NCBI RefSeq assembly: GCF_013277515.1
Contig: NZ_VMNB01000008.1
Coordinates: forward strand, 56,859 to 120,858
Source: Streptococcus sp. k-402
GTDB taxonomy: Bacteria > Bacillota > Bacilli > Lactobacillales > Streptococcaceae
DNA length: 64,000 bases
Direction: 5' to 3'
Shown here: positions 18,461 through 26,321 of the stretch, in pieces
Numbering within the stretch: position 1 is the first letter of the stretch
Layout of the letters: each line of letters begins with the position of its first letter
Notes under the pieces: model-generated
Database searches by the model: none
What the model saw: the letters and a program-made list of their open reading frames with translations, nothing else
Told to the model about the DNA's origin: nothing
Position numbers and translations under genes: made by a program

Positions 18461-18700
18461 TTATAATTTATTGTATGTATCCACTATTTCCTGATAGATA
18501 ATCTTGTCAAAATCATCCAATTGATCAATGATTTTACCATATTCATAATGAAAAACTATTTCTTTATTTCGTTTAATTTTTAGGATTGCTATCCAAGCGC
18601 CATCAATATGTCGGTCATAGGTACTATATTCCCTAAGAAACTCAATATGATAGTGCCGACCATTGAATTCTCTAGTTATCATTTCCCACATAACTATCAC
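18461..18700 (-). CDS. Hypothetical phage protein
   Basis: A 79-residue protein containing the segment REFNGRHYHIEFLREYSTYD and rich in aromatic and acidic residues, compatible with a small beta-rich fold. Not recognised. Its start overlaps the stop of the DUF4314 gene by four bases, so the two are one transcription and translation unit. Confidence 0.6.
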   Translation of the reverse strand: MIVMWEMITREFNGRHYHIEFLREYSTYDRHIDGAWIAILKIKRNKEIVFHYEYGKIIDQLDDFDKIIYQEIVDTYNKL

Positions 18701-18906
18701 AATTTCATTATTTTATCAATTCCGTAAAGTACATTTAAACTTTGTCCATTATCCCAACTTACTAAAATTGAACCAATATCATCAACACCAATTACCGTAC
18801 CGAGAGTACCTATAGGTGGTGCAAATGGATCCTCCATTTCGAGTAATTTGACTCGAGTTCCATTTGGATACAATTTTTTCAAAGTCTTGACTTTTAAGCC
18901 ATCCAT
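18697..18906 (-). CDS. DUF4314 family protein
   Basis: A 69-residue protein whose core GTRVKLLEMEDPFAPPIGTLGTV and VSWDNGQSLNVLYGID match the DUF4314 pattern found in Firmicute phages and conjugative elements, a small beta-barrel-like domain of unknown role. It follows an ACTGGATA-type promoter element ending 30 bp upstream of its ATG, shared with two other small genes of this phage. Confidence 0.82.
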   Translation of the reverse strand: MDGLKVKTLKKLYPNGTRVKLLEMEDPFAPPIGTLGTVIGVDDIGSILVSWDNGQSLNVLYGIDKIMKL

Positions 18907-18935
18907 AATACAACCTCTTCTCTTTCTTTTAGTAC

Positions 18936-18966
18936 ATATTAACTCTAAAGTTCATCTTTATCCAGT
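18936..18966 (-). promoter_or_regulatory. Phage bipartite promoter-like element, copy C
   Basis: Minus strand ACTGGATA, 15 bp, GTTAATAT. TGGATA and TAATAT are 17 bp apart, so it can act as a -35/-10 pair. It ends 30 bp before the DUF4314 start codon. It overlaps the last codon of the upstream cytosine methylase gene. Related copies are at 23738-23768 and 24052-24082. Confidence 0.6.
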
Positions 18967-20138
18967 TATTTTTGATGATATTTTGAAGATAATATAGCAC
19001 AACCAATAGCATACACAACTGGTACTGTGACTCCGTTTCCTGCTTGTTTATAAAGTTGTGCATCTGAATTTACAGCTTTTGCCTTTTCAAATAAGTCATC
19101 ACTGAAACCTTGAAGTCTAAAACACTCTTTTGGAGTAAGTCTTCTAATTTTGATAACACGACCATTCCAAACTACTGCGCCCATCTGGCAGCTACATGAA
19201 AGGTTGTGAGCTATTCCTCTCCCTACTCTTGCCCTTCTCGTTAATGAACTTGGATAAGAAAGATCAACCGAGTCACCAACCACCGCCAATTGATAACCTT
19301 GCTTTGTTCCGTTCCTAACCTTGATACCTTGTGTCAAAATTGGTTGGACCTCAAGCACTCCAGAGTTCATTGCTGTACGCTTTGTTGCACCAGCAGTATA
19401 ACGAGCAGTTAAACATCTTGCTTCTTCAGTTAACTTTGGTTCAGTTAGTGATTGGTCAATCAGATAAAGACCTGTCTTAGCTCCTAGTCCCCCACCCTCT
19501 CCAACAAGTGTTGTTGCAATACCACTAGGGTCATAGACACGGTAGCTCTGCATACCGCCTACAAGTTGCTTAAGATGGCTACTGCTTTCTCTGCTGATAG
19601 GTAGTACTTGTCGTCGACCTTTTCTTCTAAGATGTCCGATAGTATAGATGCGTTCTCTATTTTGTGGTACTCCGTAATCTTTTGAGTTGAACACTTGCCA
19701 TTCAAGGTCGTACCCTGATTCATCCAAGATAGAGAGATAATCGAGATAATCTCGTCCCCCACCACTTGATAAAAGTCCTTTAACATTTTCAAGGAGAACC
19801 CATTCGGGTTTATCTTCTTCTTTTTGGCTTTTGATGAGTTCAACAAATGTAAAAAAAAGTCCACTTCGCTCACCGTATAGGCCGGCTCGTTTCCCTGCGA
19901 TAGACACATTTTGACAAGGGCTTCCCGCACACCAGAGATCTGCTTTTGGTAATCGTGTTGGTTCGATTGTTGTAATATCGTCATGAAACCATTCTCCTTT
20001 CGTATCATACATTGCTTCATAAGACTTGCGTGCAAACTTATCTTTTTCACAAAATCCTACACACTTCATTCCTGCTAATTCTAGCCCATGTCGAAAGCCA
20101 CCAACTCCGGAAAAGAAATCTAGAAATGTTAGTGTCAT
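18966..20138 (-). CDS. Phage DNA (cytosine-5-)-methyltransferase
   Basis: A 390-residue C5 methylase with ordered motifs: FFSGVGGFRHGLELAG (I), AGSPCQNVSIAGKRAG with the catalytic Cys (IV), LLENVKGLLSS (VI), QNRERIYTIG (VIII), and KECFRLQGF with a C-terminal QAGNGVTVPV (IX-X). The target recognition region lies between about residues 190 and 320. No restriction enzyme is next to it, so it is an orphan methylase probably protecting phage DNA. Its start overlaps the upstream ParB-methylase stop (ATGA). The phage also encodes a SAM synthetase nearby. Confidence 0.94.
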   Translation of the reverse strand: MTLTFLDFFSGVGGFRHGLELAGMKCVGFCEKDKFARKSYEAMYDTKGEWFHDDITTIEPTRLPKADLWCAGSPCQNVSIAGKRAGLYGERSGLFFTFVELIKSQKEEDKPEWVLLENVKGLLSSGGGRDYLDYLSILDESGYDLEWQVFNSKDYGVPQNRERIYTIGHLRRKGRRQVLPISRESSSHLKQLVGGMQSYRVYDPSGIATTLVGEGGGLGAKTGLYLIDQSLTEPKLTEEARCLTARYTAGATKRTAMNSGVLEVQPILTQGIKVRNGTKQGYQLAVVGDSVDLSYPSSLTRRARVGRGIAHNLSCSCQMGAVVWNGRVIKIRRLTPKECFRLQGFSDDLFEKAKAVNSDAQLYKQAGNGVTVPVVYAIGCAILSSKYHQK

Positions 20139-21391
20139 ACTTGTTCCTCCAACTCCTTTAACACTTGGTTATAAGTTAGAACCTCATGATTACGTTGAAC
20201 GGTTACTTCAGTATCGCCTGTAACTTCTATATAGCGTTTAACAATGACATCCACAAACTTTTCATCAAGCTCAATTCCATAACAAACACGTCCAGTTTGG
20301 TCTGCAGCTATTAAAGTAGAACCAGAACCTAAAAATGGATCTAAAACTATTGTTCCACGCATAGAAGAGTTTTGAATAGGGTAAGCCATAAGCTGAATCG
20401 GTTTCATGGTTGGGTGGTCTTTACTAGACTTAGGACGGTCATATTCCCAAATGGTAGTTTGCTTCCGATCACTAAACCATTGATGCTTTCCTTTATTCTT
20501 CCAACCATATAAACAAGGTTCATGTTGCCATTGATATGGGCTACGACCTAATACAAGTGAGTTCTTTTTCCAGATGCAACACCCACTCAAATAGAAACCA
20601 GCATCTTTAAAAGCTTTACGGAAGTTGAGTCCTTCCGTATCTGCATGAAAAACATAGATAGACGCATCATCTTCCATGTGATTTTCTACTTGAGTAAACA
20701 TAGAAAGGAGAAACTGATAGAAGTCTCCGTCAGACATATTATCATTTAGGATTTTCCCAGCCGTCTCTTCAACGTCCACATTATAAGGCGGATCTGTTAC
20801 AACTAAATTAGCTTTCCTATCATCTAGCAACTGCTTATAGGTTTCAGCTTTTGTAGAATCACCACAAATGACTCTATGTTTTCCCAATTGCCAAATGTCC
20901 CCTTGTCTTGATACCGTTGGTTTCTTCAATTCTTCTTCCACATCAAACTCATCTTCAGACAACTCCTTGTCATGGACATTAGAGAGGATATCATCAATCT
21001 CTGGCGGTTCAAAACCAGTCAGGTCTAGATTAAAATCAGACTCCTGTAAATCCAAAAGTAAGTCCGCTAAGAGAGCTTCATCCCATTGACCGGTAATCTT
21101 ATTGAGTGCAATGTTCAATGCTTTCTCATCTTCTTTGGGTAAATCAACGATGACGCACTTGGCAGTTTCATAGTCTAAATCTTTAAGAACTGTCAAGCGC
21201 TGATGCCCTCCGATGACTGTCATGTCCTTGTTTACGATGATTGGATCCACATATCCAAACTTAAGAAGCGACTGTTTTATCTTCTCATATTCTTTATCCC
21301 CTTTTTTGAGTTTCTTTCGAGGATTATAAGCTGCAGGCTTTAATTCTTTCAGAGAGAGTTCTTTTATTTCCATTGTTGGTTGGTTCGTCAT
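20135..21391 (-). CDS. ParB-like domain fused to N6-adenine/N4-cytosine DNA methylase
   Basis: A 418-residue fusion. Residues 1-130 carry a ParB/sulfiredoxin-type domain (NPRKKLKKGDKEYEKIKQSL and VIGGHQRL). From about 165 there is a beta-class amino-methylase with VVTDPPYNVDV (catalytic DPPY) and a LDPFLGSGSTLIAA SAM-binding motif. The two domains fused this way are common in Firmicute phages. It is the second methylase of the phage and should modify phage DNA against host restriction; target sequence unknown. It is coupled to both neighbours. Confidence 0.93.
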   Translation of the reverse strand: MTNQPTMEIKELSLKELKPAAYNPRKKLKKGDKEYEKIKQSLLKFGYVDPIIVNKDMTVIGGHQRLTVLKDLDYETAKCVIVDLPKEDEKALNIALNKITGQWDEALLADLLLDLQESDFNLDLTGFEPPEIDDILSNVHDKELSEDEFDVEEELKKPTVSRQGDIWQLGKHRVICGDSTKAETYKQLLDDRKANLVVTDPPYNVDVEETAGKILNDNMSDGDFYQFLLSMFTQVENHMEDDASIYVFHADTEGLNFRKAFKDAGFYLSGCCIWKKNSLVLGRSPYQWQHEPCLYGWKNKGKHQWFSDRKQTTIWEYDRPKSSKDHPTMKPIQLMAYPIQNSSMRGTIVLDPFLGSGSTLIAADQTGRVCYGIELDEKFVDVIVKRYIEVTGDTEVTVQRNHEVLTYNQVLKELEEQV

Positions 21392-21392
21392 T

Positions 21393-21824
21393 TTAGACTC
21401 CTTTGTAAAATCTTATCTGTATGTAGCAGGCATGGCTACAATACTTTCTATTAGGATTGGCATAGGATAAAAATGACCTACCACAACAATGGCAAGTCAT
21501 TTCTTCATATGCAGTTTGTTCCTTATCATGCTCCTCTTGATGATTTTTCCACCAATTTATTCTGCACCTGTCTGAGCAAAATTTCTTCGGTCGTCCAGTT
21601 TTATTAGGAACCATAGGTTGAAAGCATTGAGGACAGTTTGTACCATCTTGAACTCGTTTCTCAACCATCAAATACGGTAATGTCCCTTGTCCCTTTAACT
21701 CAGGATGTCTTTTACAATACTTCTTAACAGAGTCCTTAGATAGACCAATTGCTTTAGCAACTTCACCGTATCCTAAGCCATTTTTTCTAAGTAACCAAAT
21801 TTGTTCTCGTTGAAAGTTATTCAT
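21393..21824 (-). CDS. HTH plus double zinc-finger phage protein
   Basis: A 143-residue protein. Residues 1-40 (QREQIWLLRKNGLGYGEVAK then SKDSVKKYCKRHP) look like a sigma-region-4 or resolvase-type helix-turn-helix. Two cysteine clusters follow, CPQC with CSDRCR and CHCC with CSHAC, each able to hold zinc. Such proteins occur beside terminase and methylase genes in Firmicute phages; function not established. Transcriptional control or DNA-end recognition are possible. A 12-bp inverted repeat lies just upstream. Confidence 0.75.
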   Translation of the reverse strand: MNNFQREQIWLLRKNGLGYGEVAKAIGLSKDSVKKYCKRHPELKGQGTLPYLMVEKRVQDGTNCPQCFQPMVPNKTGRPKKFCSDRCRINWWKNHQEEHDKEQTAYEEMTCHCCGRSFLSYANPNRKYCSHACYIQIRFYKGV

Positions 21825-21856
21825 ACCTGTTCCTCACTTTTATACAAAAAAATAAG

Positions 21857-21898
21857 GTTATTTTCGTACCTAAATTTAAACAAATTTACGAAAATAAC
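21857..21898. repeat. 12-bp inverted repeat upstream of HTH/zinc-finger gene
   Basis: GTTATTTTCGTA (21857-21868) and TACGAAAATAAC (21887-21898) are perfect inverted arms around an 18-bp AT-rich centre. It lies 33 bp upstream of the HTH gene. It could be an operator for that protein, a packaging-site element, or a hairpin. The remaining gap to 22090 holds a G6 tract (about 21991-21996) and a C7 tract (about 22045-22051) but no coding frame. Confidence 0.7.
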
Positions 21899-22090
21899 AC
21901 TCACTTAATTCTATATTCTTACTGGATTCTTTACTATTTTGAATTGATTTTTATATCCCACCCTATCAATTTTGCGAAATTTTACGTTTAGGGGGGCGTC
22001 GGTCTTTTAGGGACAAGGATTTAGAGATTTTATCCCCCCCTACCCCACCAAATTATAAAAAAGAGATACTTTTAGAACGAAAATTCAATA

Positions 22091-22456
22091 TTAAAATCGA
22101 TAGGTATATTCCACATATCTGTCAGTCGTCTTGGTCTTCCTATCATGACAAGATCTACAAAGAGCTTGCCAGTTGGATTGATTCCAAAAGAGTTCTTGGT
22201 CACCTCGGTGGGGACTGATATGGTCAACCACTGTCGCCTTGGTCAGTCGACCATTTCTTTGGCAGTAAACACAGAGGGGATTGAGCTTTAAATAACGAAT
22301 CCGTGCTTTGTTCCACCGTGAATTATAACCTTTAGCTTTGGTTGTCTTGGTATCAAGTGAGTGGTTAGTCTTGTGATCATCGCAGTACTTGTTTCCATAG
22401 GTCACAAGGTTTGGACAACCATTCTGCTTGCAGGGAGTACTTGGTCTACGTGGCAT
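22091..22456 (-). CDS. HNH endonuclease
   Basis: A 121-residue HNH nuclease with CVYC and CRSCH zinc ligands and the core VVDHISPHRGDQELFWNQSN followed by QALCRSCHDRKT. An N-terminal Cys-rich segment (CKQNGCPN and YCDDH) adds another zinc site. ATG at 22456 is one base after the metK stop, with GGGAG upstream. Phages with HNH proteins near the terminase often need them for cos cleavage, so it may work with the packaging motor. Confidence 0.9.
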   Translation of the reverse strand: MPRRPSTPCKQNGCPNLVTYGNKYCDDHKTNHSLDTKTTKAKGYNSRWNKARIRYLKLNPLCVYCQRNGRLTKATVVDHISPHRGDQELFWNQSNWQALCRSCHDRKTKTTDRYVEYTYRF

Positions 22457-22457
22457 C

Positions 22458-23495
22458 TTACCGCTCCCAAGAAAGAGTTGGTTTCGTAAAATGGCCAAAA
22501 CATGTAGTTTGAGTGTAGTCTACATTTAGAAGATTCAACTCATTGATAATTCCTTTCGGTGTTAAATCGTACCGTTCTCTAATCATTCCTACCAATTGTT
22601 TGCTCTTATAGTTACTTGTTCCAAATGTTTCTACATGAATAGAAACCGGTTCTGCGACCCCTATAGCGTAAGCTAATTGAACTTCGCATTGTTTAGCATA
22701 TCCTTCACGAACGATGTCTTTTGCAATCTTACGTGCCATATAAGCTCCTGAGCGATCTACTTTACTTGGATCCTTTCCTGAAAATGCACCACCACCATGA
22801 TGAGCAAATCCACCGTAGGTATCAGCGATAATTTTTCTTCCAGTAACTCCAGCATCGGCATAAGAACCACCAAGAACGAAACGACCAGTTGGATTCACTA
22901 AAATGTTAAAATCAAGGTTTTGTCTATACTGTTTTGCAACTTTCATCATAGATTCTTTAACAATAGCTCTTAAATTCTCAATTGTCATTTCATCGCTATG
23001 CTGAATTGACACTAAGAATGTTGTAATTCTTTTATTGTCATAATCATAAGAAACTTGTGCCTTAGCATCTTTCCCTAAGAGCGGATGCTGAAGTTCCATA
23101 AGATTCTCAAGAACACGAGTTGCTAAAACGTAGGGAAGTGGCAAGTATTCGTCAGTTTCATCAGTTGCATAGCCATACATCACCCCTTGATCTCCAGCAC
23201 CACCTGTATCAACACCTTGAGAAATATCATCACTTTGTAATCCGATAAGATTTGTCACAATGATGTTTTCCATTCCTAGTGGTTTAACGACATTTCGAAC
23301 AACAGTTTTTAAATCAAATAAGGCTGTTGTTTTCATTTCACCTGCAACCACTATATGATTATCTTTGATAAGAGTTTCTACTGCAACCCTACTATTCTTA
23401 TCTTGTTCTAAACATACTGTTAGAACAGCATCTGAAATCTGGTCACAAATTTTATCTGGATGGCCATTAGATACTTGTTCACTCGTAATAATCAT
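22458..23495 (-). CDS. metK: Phage S-adenosylmethionine synthetase (compact MetK)
   Basis: Makes SAM from ATP and methionine. At 345 residues it is about 50 shorter than typical cellular MetK but keeps the family signatures in order: SNGHPDKICDQISDAV near the start, GAGDQGVMYGYATDE, the GGGAFSGKDPSKVDRSGA active loop, and a C-terminal FGHF. The shortening therefore comes from internal loops. The ATG at 23495 has GGAGG five bases upstream. It sits directly ahead of HNH and two DNA methylases, so it probably supplies their cofactor during infection. An intrinsic terminator ends just before its ribosome-binding site. Confidence 0.93.
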   Translation of the reverse strand: MIITSEQVSNGHPDKICDQISDAVLTVCLEQDKNSRVAVETLIKDNHIVVAGEMKTTALFDLKTVVRNVVKPLGMENIIVTNLIGLQSDDISQGVDTGGAGDQGVMYGYATDETDEYLPLPYVLATRVLENLMELQHPLLGKDAKAQVSYDYDNKRITTFLVSIQHSDEMTIENLRAIVKESMMKVAKQYRQNLDFNILVNPTGRFVLGGSYADAGVTGRKIIADTYGGFAHHGGGAFSGKDPSKVDRSGAYMARKIAKDIVREGYAKQCEVQLAYAIGVAEPVSIHVETFGTSNYKSKQLVGMIRERYDLTPKGIINELNLLNVDYTQTTCFGHFTKPTLSWER

Positions 23496-23507
23496 TCTTT
23501 CCTCCAC

Positions 23508-23536
23508 GAAAAAAGCCTTCCCATTTGGGTAAGGCT
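23508..23536 (-). terminator. Intrinsic terminator or attenuator just upstream of metK
   Basis: On the minus strand AGCCTT-A-CCC, loop AAAT, GGG-AAGGCT, then TTTTTT, forming a nine-pair stem with a single bulge. The U-tract ends a few bases before the GTGGAGG ribosome-binding site of metK, so metK expression needs read-through, antitermination or another promoter. Confidence 0.82.
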
Positions 23537-23544
23537 CTGTTTAT

Positions 23545-23706
23545 TTATTTTGCTTTTCTACCTGCTTCATAGGCTTGTTCAAGCATTTCTTTCAATGCCC
23601 AAACGCTGATGTCATAAAAGTCAAGGCTGTCGCTATTTCTCGTTTCTAGCGTTTCAGCGCCAATTCTATTTTTTGCGATTTTTGTTAAAATATCCTCTTT
23701 CTTCAT
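23545..23706 (-). CDS. DUF6900-like small phage protein
   Basis: A 53-residue protein with IAKNRIGAETLETRNSDSLD then FYDISVWALKEMLEQAYEAG, matching the DUF6900 pattern of phage and mobile-element proteins. An earlier in-frame ATG at 23739 exists. The start at 23706 is preferred because AAAGAGG lies eight bases upstream and because the promoter-like element at 23738-23768 would begin transcription after 23739. It ends just before the terminator ahead of metK. Confidence 0.72.
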   Translation of the reverse strand: MKKEDILTKIAKNRIGAETLETRNSDSLDFYDISVWALKEMLEQAYEAGRKAK

Positions 23707-23737
23707 GGTTTTATCCTCTTTCTTTTTTGTTGTAACC

Positions 23738-23768
23738 ATATTACCTCTAAGAGCGGGATATATCCAGT
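23738..23768 (-). promoter_or_regulatory. Phage bipartite promoter-like element, copy B
   Basis: Minus strand ACTGGATA, 15 bp, GGTAATAT. The -35/-10-like TGGATA and TAATAT are 17 bp apart. It ends 32 bp before the ATG at 23706 of the DUF6900-like gene. Confidence 0.6.
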
Positions 23769-23794
23769 CATTTGTGCATTATTTTAAAGATATT

Positions 23795-24022
23795 TTAAAC
23801 TTTTAAAGTTTTCAAAATCACTTCAAGAATAGCTTCTTGTTCATCAGATTCTGGGTAGATATCCCATCCTCTGTCATAAGAAATGATAGTATTTTCAGCA
23901 ACCTCAACCTCTAATTTGAATACACATCCTAAATCAATACCTACATCTGATGGTTGGACACTGACTTTTGCTATGTAATCAACTATTTGTCCGTGATAAT
24001 GAATCTGCCCTCTGGTCCACAT
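23795..24022 (-). CDS. DUF7678-like small phage protein
   Basis: A 75-residue protein starting MWTRGQIHYHGQIVDYIAKV, with a GIDLGCVFKLEVE strand and a C-terminal LEVILKTL helix. It resembles the small conserved phage proteins now grouped under DUF7678; function unknown. A GAGGAG ribosome-binding site precedes the ATG, and copy A of the bipartite promoter element ends 30 bp upstream. Confidence 0.7.
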   Translation of the reverse strand: MWTRGQIHYHGQIVDYIAKVSVQPSDVGIDLGCVFKLEVEVAENTIISYDRGWDIYPESDEQEAILEVILKTLKV

Positions 24023-24051
24023 GGTTATTCTCCTCTTATTTTTCTAGGTGT

Positions 24052-24082
24052 ATATTACCGTAGAACCAGGATTTTATCCAGT
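24052..24082 (-). promoter_or_regulatory. Phage bipartite promoter-like element, copy A
   Basis: Minus strand ACTGGATA, 15 bp, GGTAATAT, same spacing as the copies at 18936 and 23738. It ends 30 bp before the DUF7678-like start. Confidence 0.6.
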
Positions 24083-24118
24083 AAAATTAGCAGATTTTCT
24101 ATCTTTTTTGACATCTTA

Positions 24119-24195
24119 AGTATAACACAGTCATTTTTAAAAAGCAGTACCATCTTAGTAACAACTTAGTAACAGGGTAGTACCACCTTAGTAAC
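24119..24195 (-). promoter_or_regulatory. Putative regulated promoter with direct repeats
   Basis: The plus strand carries AGTACCATCTTAGTAAC (24146-24162) and AGTACCACCTTAGTAAC (24179-24195), start points 33 bp apart (about three helical turns), with a half copy CTTAGTAAC between them (24165-24173). On the minus strand an extended -10, TGTTATACT (TATACT at 24119-24124), follows at the correct side, with no good -35. This is the layout of an activator-dependent promoter, and the DUF1492 regulator gene is immediately upstream. Confidence 0.6.
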
Positions 24196-24207
24196 ACCCT
24201 AGTATCA

Positions 24208-24690
24208 TTATCCATTTATACTCAAGGTTTTACCAGCAAAACGGTAATATTCTTTTACTTGTCTTAAGGCTTTTTGTCTATATCGACTAACTGTCATTCT
24301 AGAAACATTATGTTTAGGTAGTAACTCATCCCATGTCAATCCAGCTAAGACTAAATCAACTACTACATCCCTCATAATTTCATCAACAGAAGAAACAGCA
24401 AGTTCAAAAAAATCGAGATCAGTTTTTAAATGACAGTACTTTTCAAACAGTGACTCCTGATATTCTTTTTCCTCTGCTAAGAACTTATCATGAAAAGATA
24501 GAGCCATATTTTCTGTTCTAACATTAGTTTTACTCGTTTTAACACGTTCTTCATTTGTCTGTCTAGTAGCAAGAGAATAGAGAAAAGCATCTTCTGAAAT
24601 GGGTTTATAGTTTTCAATCAAGTTCTTTGCAATTGTTAAATCTCTTTTTGCATCTTGATAGTGTTGAAAATAGTAGTCTACTTTATCCAT
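24208..24690 (-). CDS. DUF1492/ArpU-like phage transcriptional regulator
   Basis: A 160-residue, largely helical protein. The C-terminal WDELLPKHNVSRMTVSRYRQ segment is a sigma-region-4-like helix-turn-helix. The overall form agrees with the DUF1492/ArpU group that controls late genes in Gram-positive phages. It lies upstream of the methylase, packaging and tail genes and next to direct repeats at a putative promoter, which are candidate binding sites. Specific target not proven. Confidence 0.75.
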   Translation of the reverse strand: MDKVDYYFQHYQDAKRDLTIAKNLIENYKPISEDAFLYSLATRQTNEERVKTSKTNVRTENMALSFHDKFLAEEKEYQESLFEKYCHLKTDLDFFELAVSSVDEIMRDVVVDLVLAGLTWDELLPKHNVSRMTVSRYRQKALRQVKEYYRFAGKTLSING

Positions 24691-24691
24691 A

Positions 24692-26059
24692 TCAACCTCC
24701 TACTTGCGCTTTTACTGCTTCAATCAAACGTGATTGTTGTGCGTCTTTGGCAGTTAAAGCTTTTAGAATATCAGCATCAATTGTACCTTCCGTTACAATA
24801 TGCTGAATAATAACTGTATTTGCTTGTTGTCCTTGTCGCCAAAGTCGAGCATTGGTTTGTTGGTACAGTTCAAGTGACCAAGTTAATCCAAACCACACTA
24901 AGTGATGACCTCCCTTTTGTAAATTTAGACCATGTCCTGCACTAGCTGGGTGTAGCAAACCAACAGTGATGTTCCCTTTATTCCATTCATGAATATCAGT
25001 TTCACTTTTAAGAACTGTACTTTTAACCCTAAGCTTGTTCAATCGTTCTTGAATACGAAGTAAATCATGCTTAAACCAATAAGCGACCAGAACTGGTTCT
25101 CCATTTGCGGCTTCAATAATATCTTCAAGTGCATCAAGTTTTTGATCATGTAACTTGATAATTTTATGATCATCAGAATAAACTGCACCATTAGCCATTT
25201 GAACCAGTTTATTGGATAAACTAGCAGCATTTGCTGCTGTTATTTCAATTTCGTTAGAATCAGAAATAACAGAATCCTTTTTAAACTCTTTATATCTTTT
25301 TGCTTCTGCATTTGTGAGATGAACTGATTTTTTCGTTGAGATTAATGTTGGCATTTGTAGATAATCCATTGCTTTCATAGAAATTGTGATGTCGTCAATC
25401 TTGTCAAAGATTTGACACTCTGCATAGTCCATTGGAATATATTCATAAACGACATTTCCATTTCTGCGTCCCTCTCTAAAATAACGACTTCGATATTCTC
25501 CAATAAAACGTCCCAAACGGACACCGCCATCAATGACTTTAAACTCCGCAAACAAATCCATCAATCCATTAGAACTTGGTGTGCCTGTTAAACCTACCAC
25601 TCGTTTCATGTAAGGGCGCATGGCCATAAAAGCTTTAAAACGTTTTGATTGCCATGATTTAAATGAACTTAATTCATCAATGACAATCATATCCCACTTG
25701 AAATGAGGATGACACTGTTCAACTAACCAAGGGAGATTTTCACGATTGACGATGTAGATATCCGCATCTTTATGGAGTGCTTCTTGTCGTTGTTTGGGAC
25801 TGCCTACAATTTTTGAATATCTCAAATGAGACAGTTCTGTCCATTGCTCTATTTCGTCACTCCATACTGTATTTGCGACTCTAAGTGGAGCAATTACCAG
25901 TACTTTATGAATTTCATAGCGATCAAACATCAGTTCATTAATAGCTGATAAGGTTGTAGCTGTTTTTCCCATCCCCATGTCTAAAATGACTGCTGCATAA
26001 GGAGTTTTTATGATGAAGTCCTTGGTGACTTCTTGATAGTCATGCAGTTTCAATTTCAT
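24692..26059 (-). CDS. SNF2-family helicase/ATPase
   Basis: A 455-residue DNA-dependent ATPase. Helicase motifs are in order: LDMGMGKTATTL (Walker A), VIDELSSFKSWQSKRF (DExx-type), VGLTGTPSSNGLMDLFAEF, then the second domain GLLHPASAGHGLNLQKGG and QQTNARLWRQGQ (motifs V-VI). It is compact, with no targeting domains. The start at 26059 has GAGGGG seven bases upstream. It overlaps the VRR-NUC gene by 20 bp; the pair is conserved in Firmicute phage replication modules. Confidence 0.92.
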   Translation of the reverse strand: MKLKLHDYQEVTKDFIIKTPYAAVILDMGMGKTATTLSAINELMFDRYEIHKVLVIAPLRVANTVWSDEIEQWTELSHLRYSKIVGSPKQRQEALHKDADIYIVNRENLPWLVEQCHPHFKWDMIVIDELSSFKSWQSKRFKAFMAMRPYMKRVVGLTGTPSSNGLMDLFAEFKVIDGGVRLGRFIGEYRSRYFREGRRNGNVVYEYIPMDYAECQIFDKIDDITISMKAMDYLQMPTLISTKKSVHLTNAEAKRYKEFKKDSVISDSNEIEITAANAASLSNKLVQMANGAVYSDDHKIIKLHDQKLDALEDIIEAANGEPVLVAYWFKHDLLRIQERLNKLRVKSTVLKSETDIHEWNKGNITVGLLHPASAGHGLNLQKGGHHLVWFGLTWSLELYQQTNARLWRQGQQANTVIIQHIVTEGTIDADILKALTAKDAQQSRLIEAVKAQVGG

Positions 26060-26321
26060 CCAATATCCCCTCAATATCATTCTTATTATCTAAAACATAG
26101 ACTCGAAATCCTAAACGTTCAAATAGCTTATGCCGTGAAACCTGCAAAGCTCTAGGATGTTGATTAGGTGCTTTTACTTCCACCAAACCAAACTTGCCAT
26201 TGGGTAAGAATACCAATCGGTCAGGTACTCCTGAAAAGGAAGGTGATACCCACTTTGGACAGATACCACCACGCTTTTTAACCTCGCTTGCTAATTTTTG
26301 TTCAATCACTTTTTCTCTCAT
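26040..26321 (-). CDS. VRR-NUC domain protein
   Basis: A 93-residue stand-alone VRR-NUC nuclease domain. The core shows the segment GVPDRLVFLPNGKFGLVEVK with the catalytic Asp and E-x-K motif, then LFERLGFRVYVLDN. It is a Holliday-junction or flap-type nuclease module in phage replication. The 3' end overlaps the SNF2 gene start, implying coupled synthesis. Confidence 0.9.
   Translation of the reverse strand: MREKVIEQKLASEVKKRGGICPKWVSPSFSGVPDRLVFLPNGKFGLVEVKAPNQHPRALQVSRHKLFERLGFRVYVLDNKNDIEGILDEIETA

Noticed and set aside
23508..23600. SAM riboswitch upstream of phage metK
   Set aside because: Only a simple terminator hairpin is seen; none of the SAM riboswitch families' conserved multi-helix layout could be recognised by eye.
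24146..24195. CRISPR-like direct repeats
   Set aside because: There are only two and a half copies with very short spacing, at a promoter and without cas genes. Regulatory repeats are more likely.
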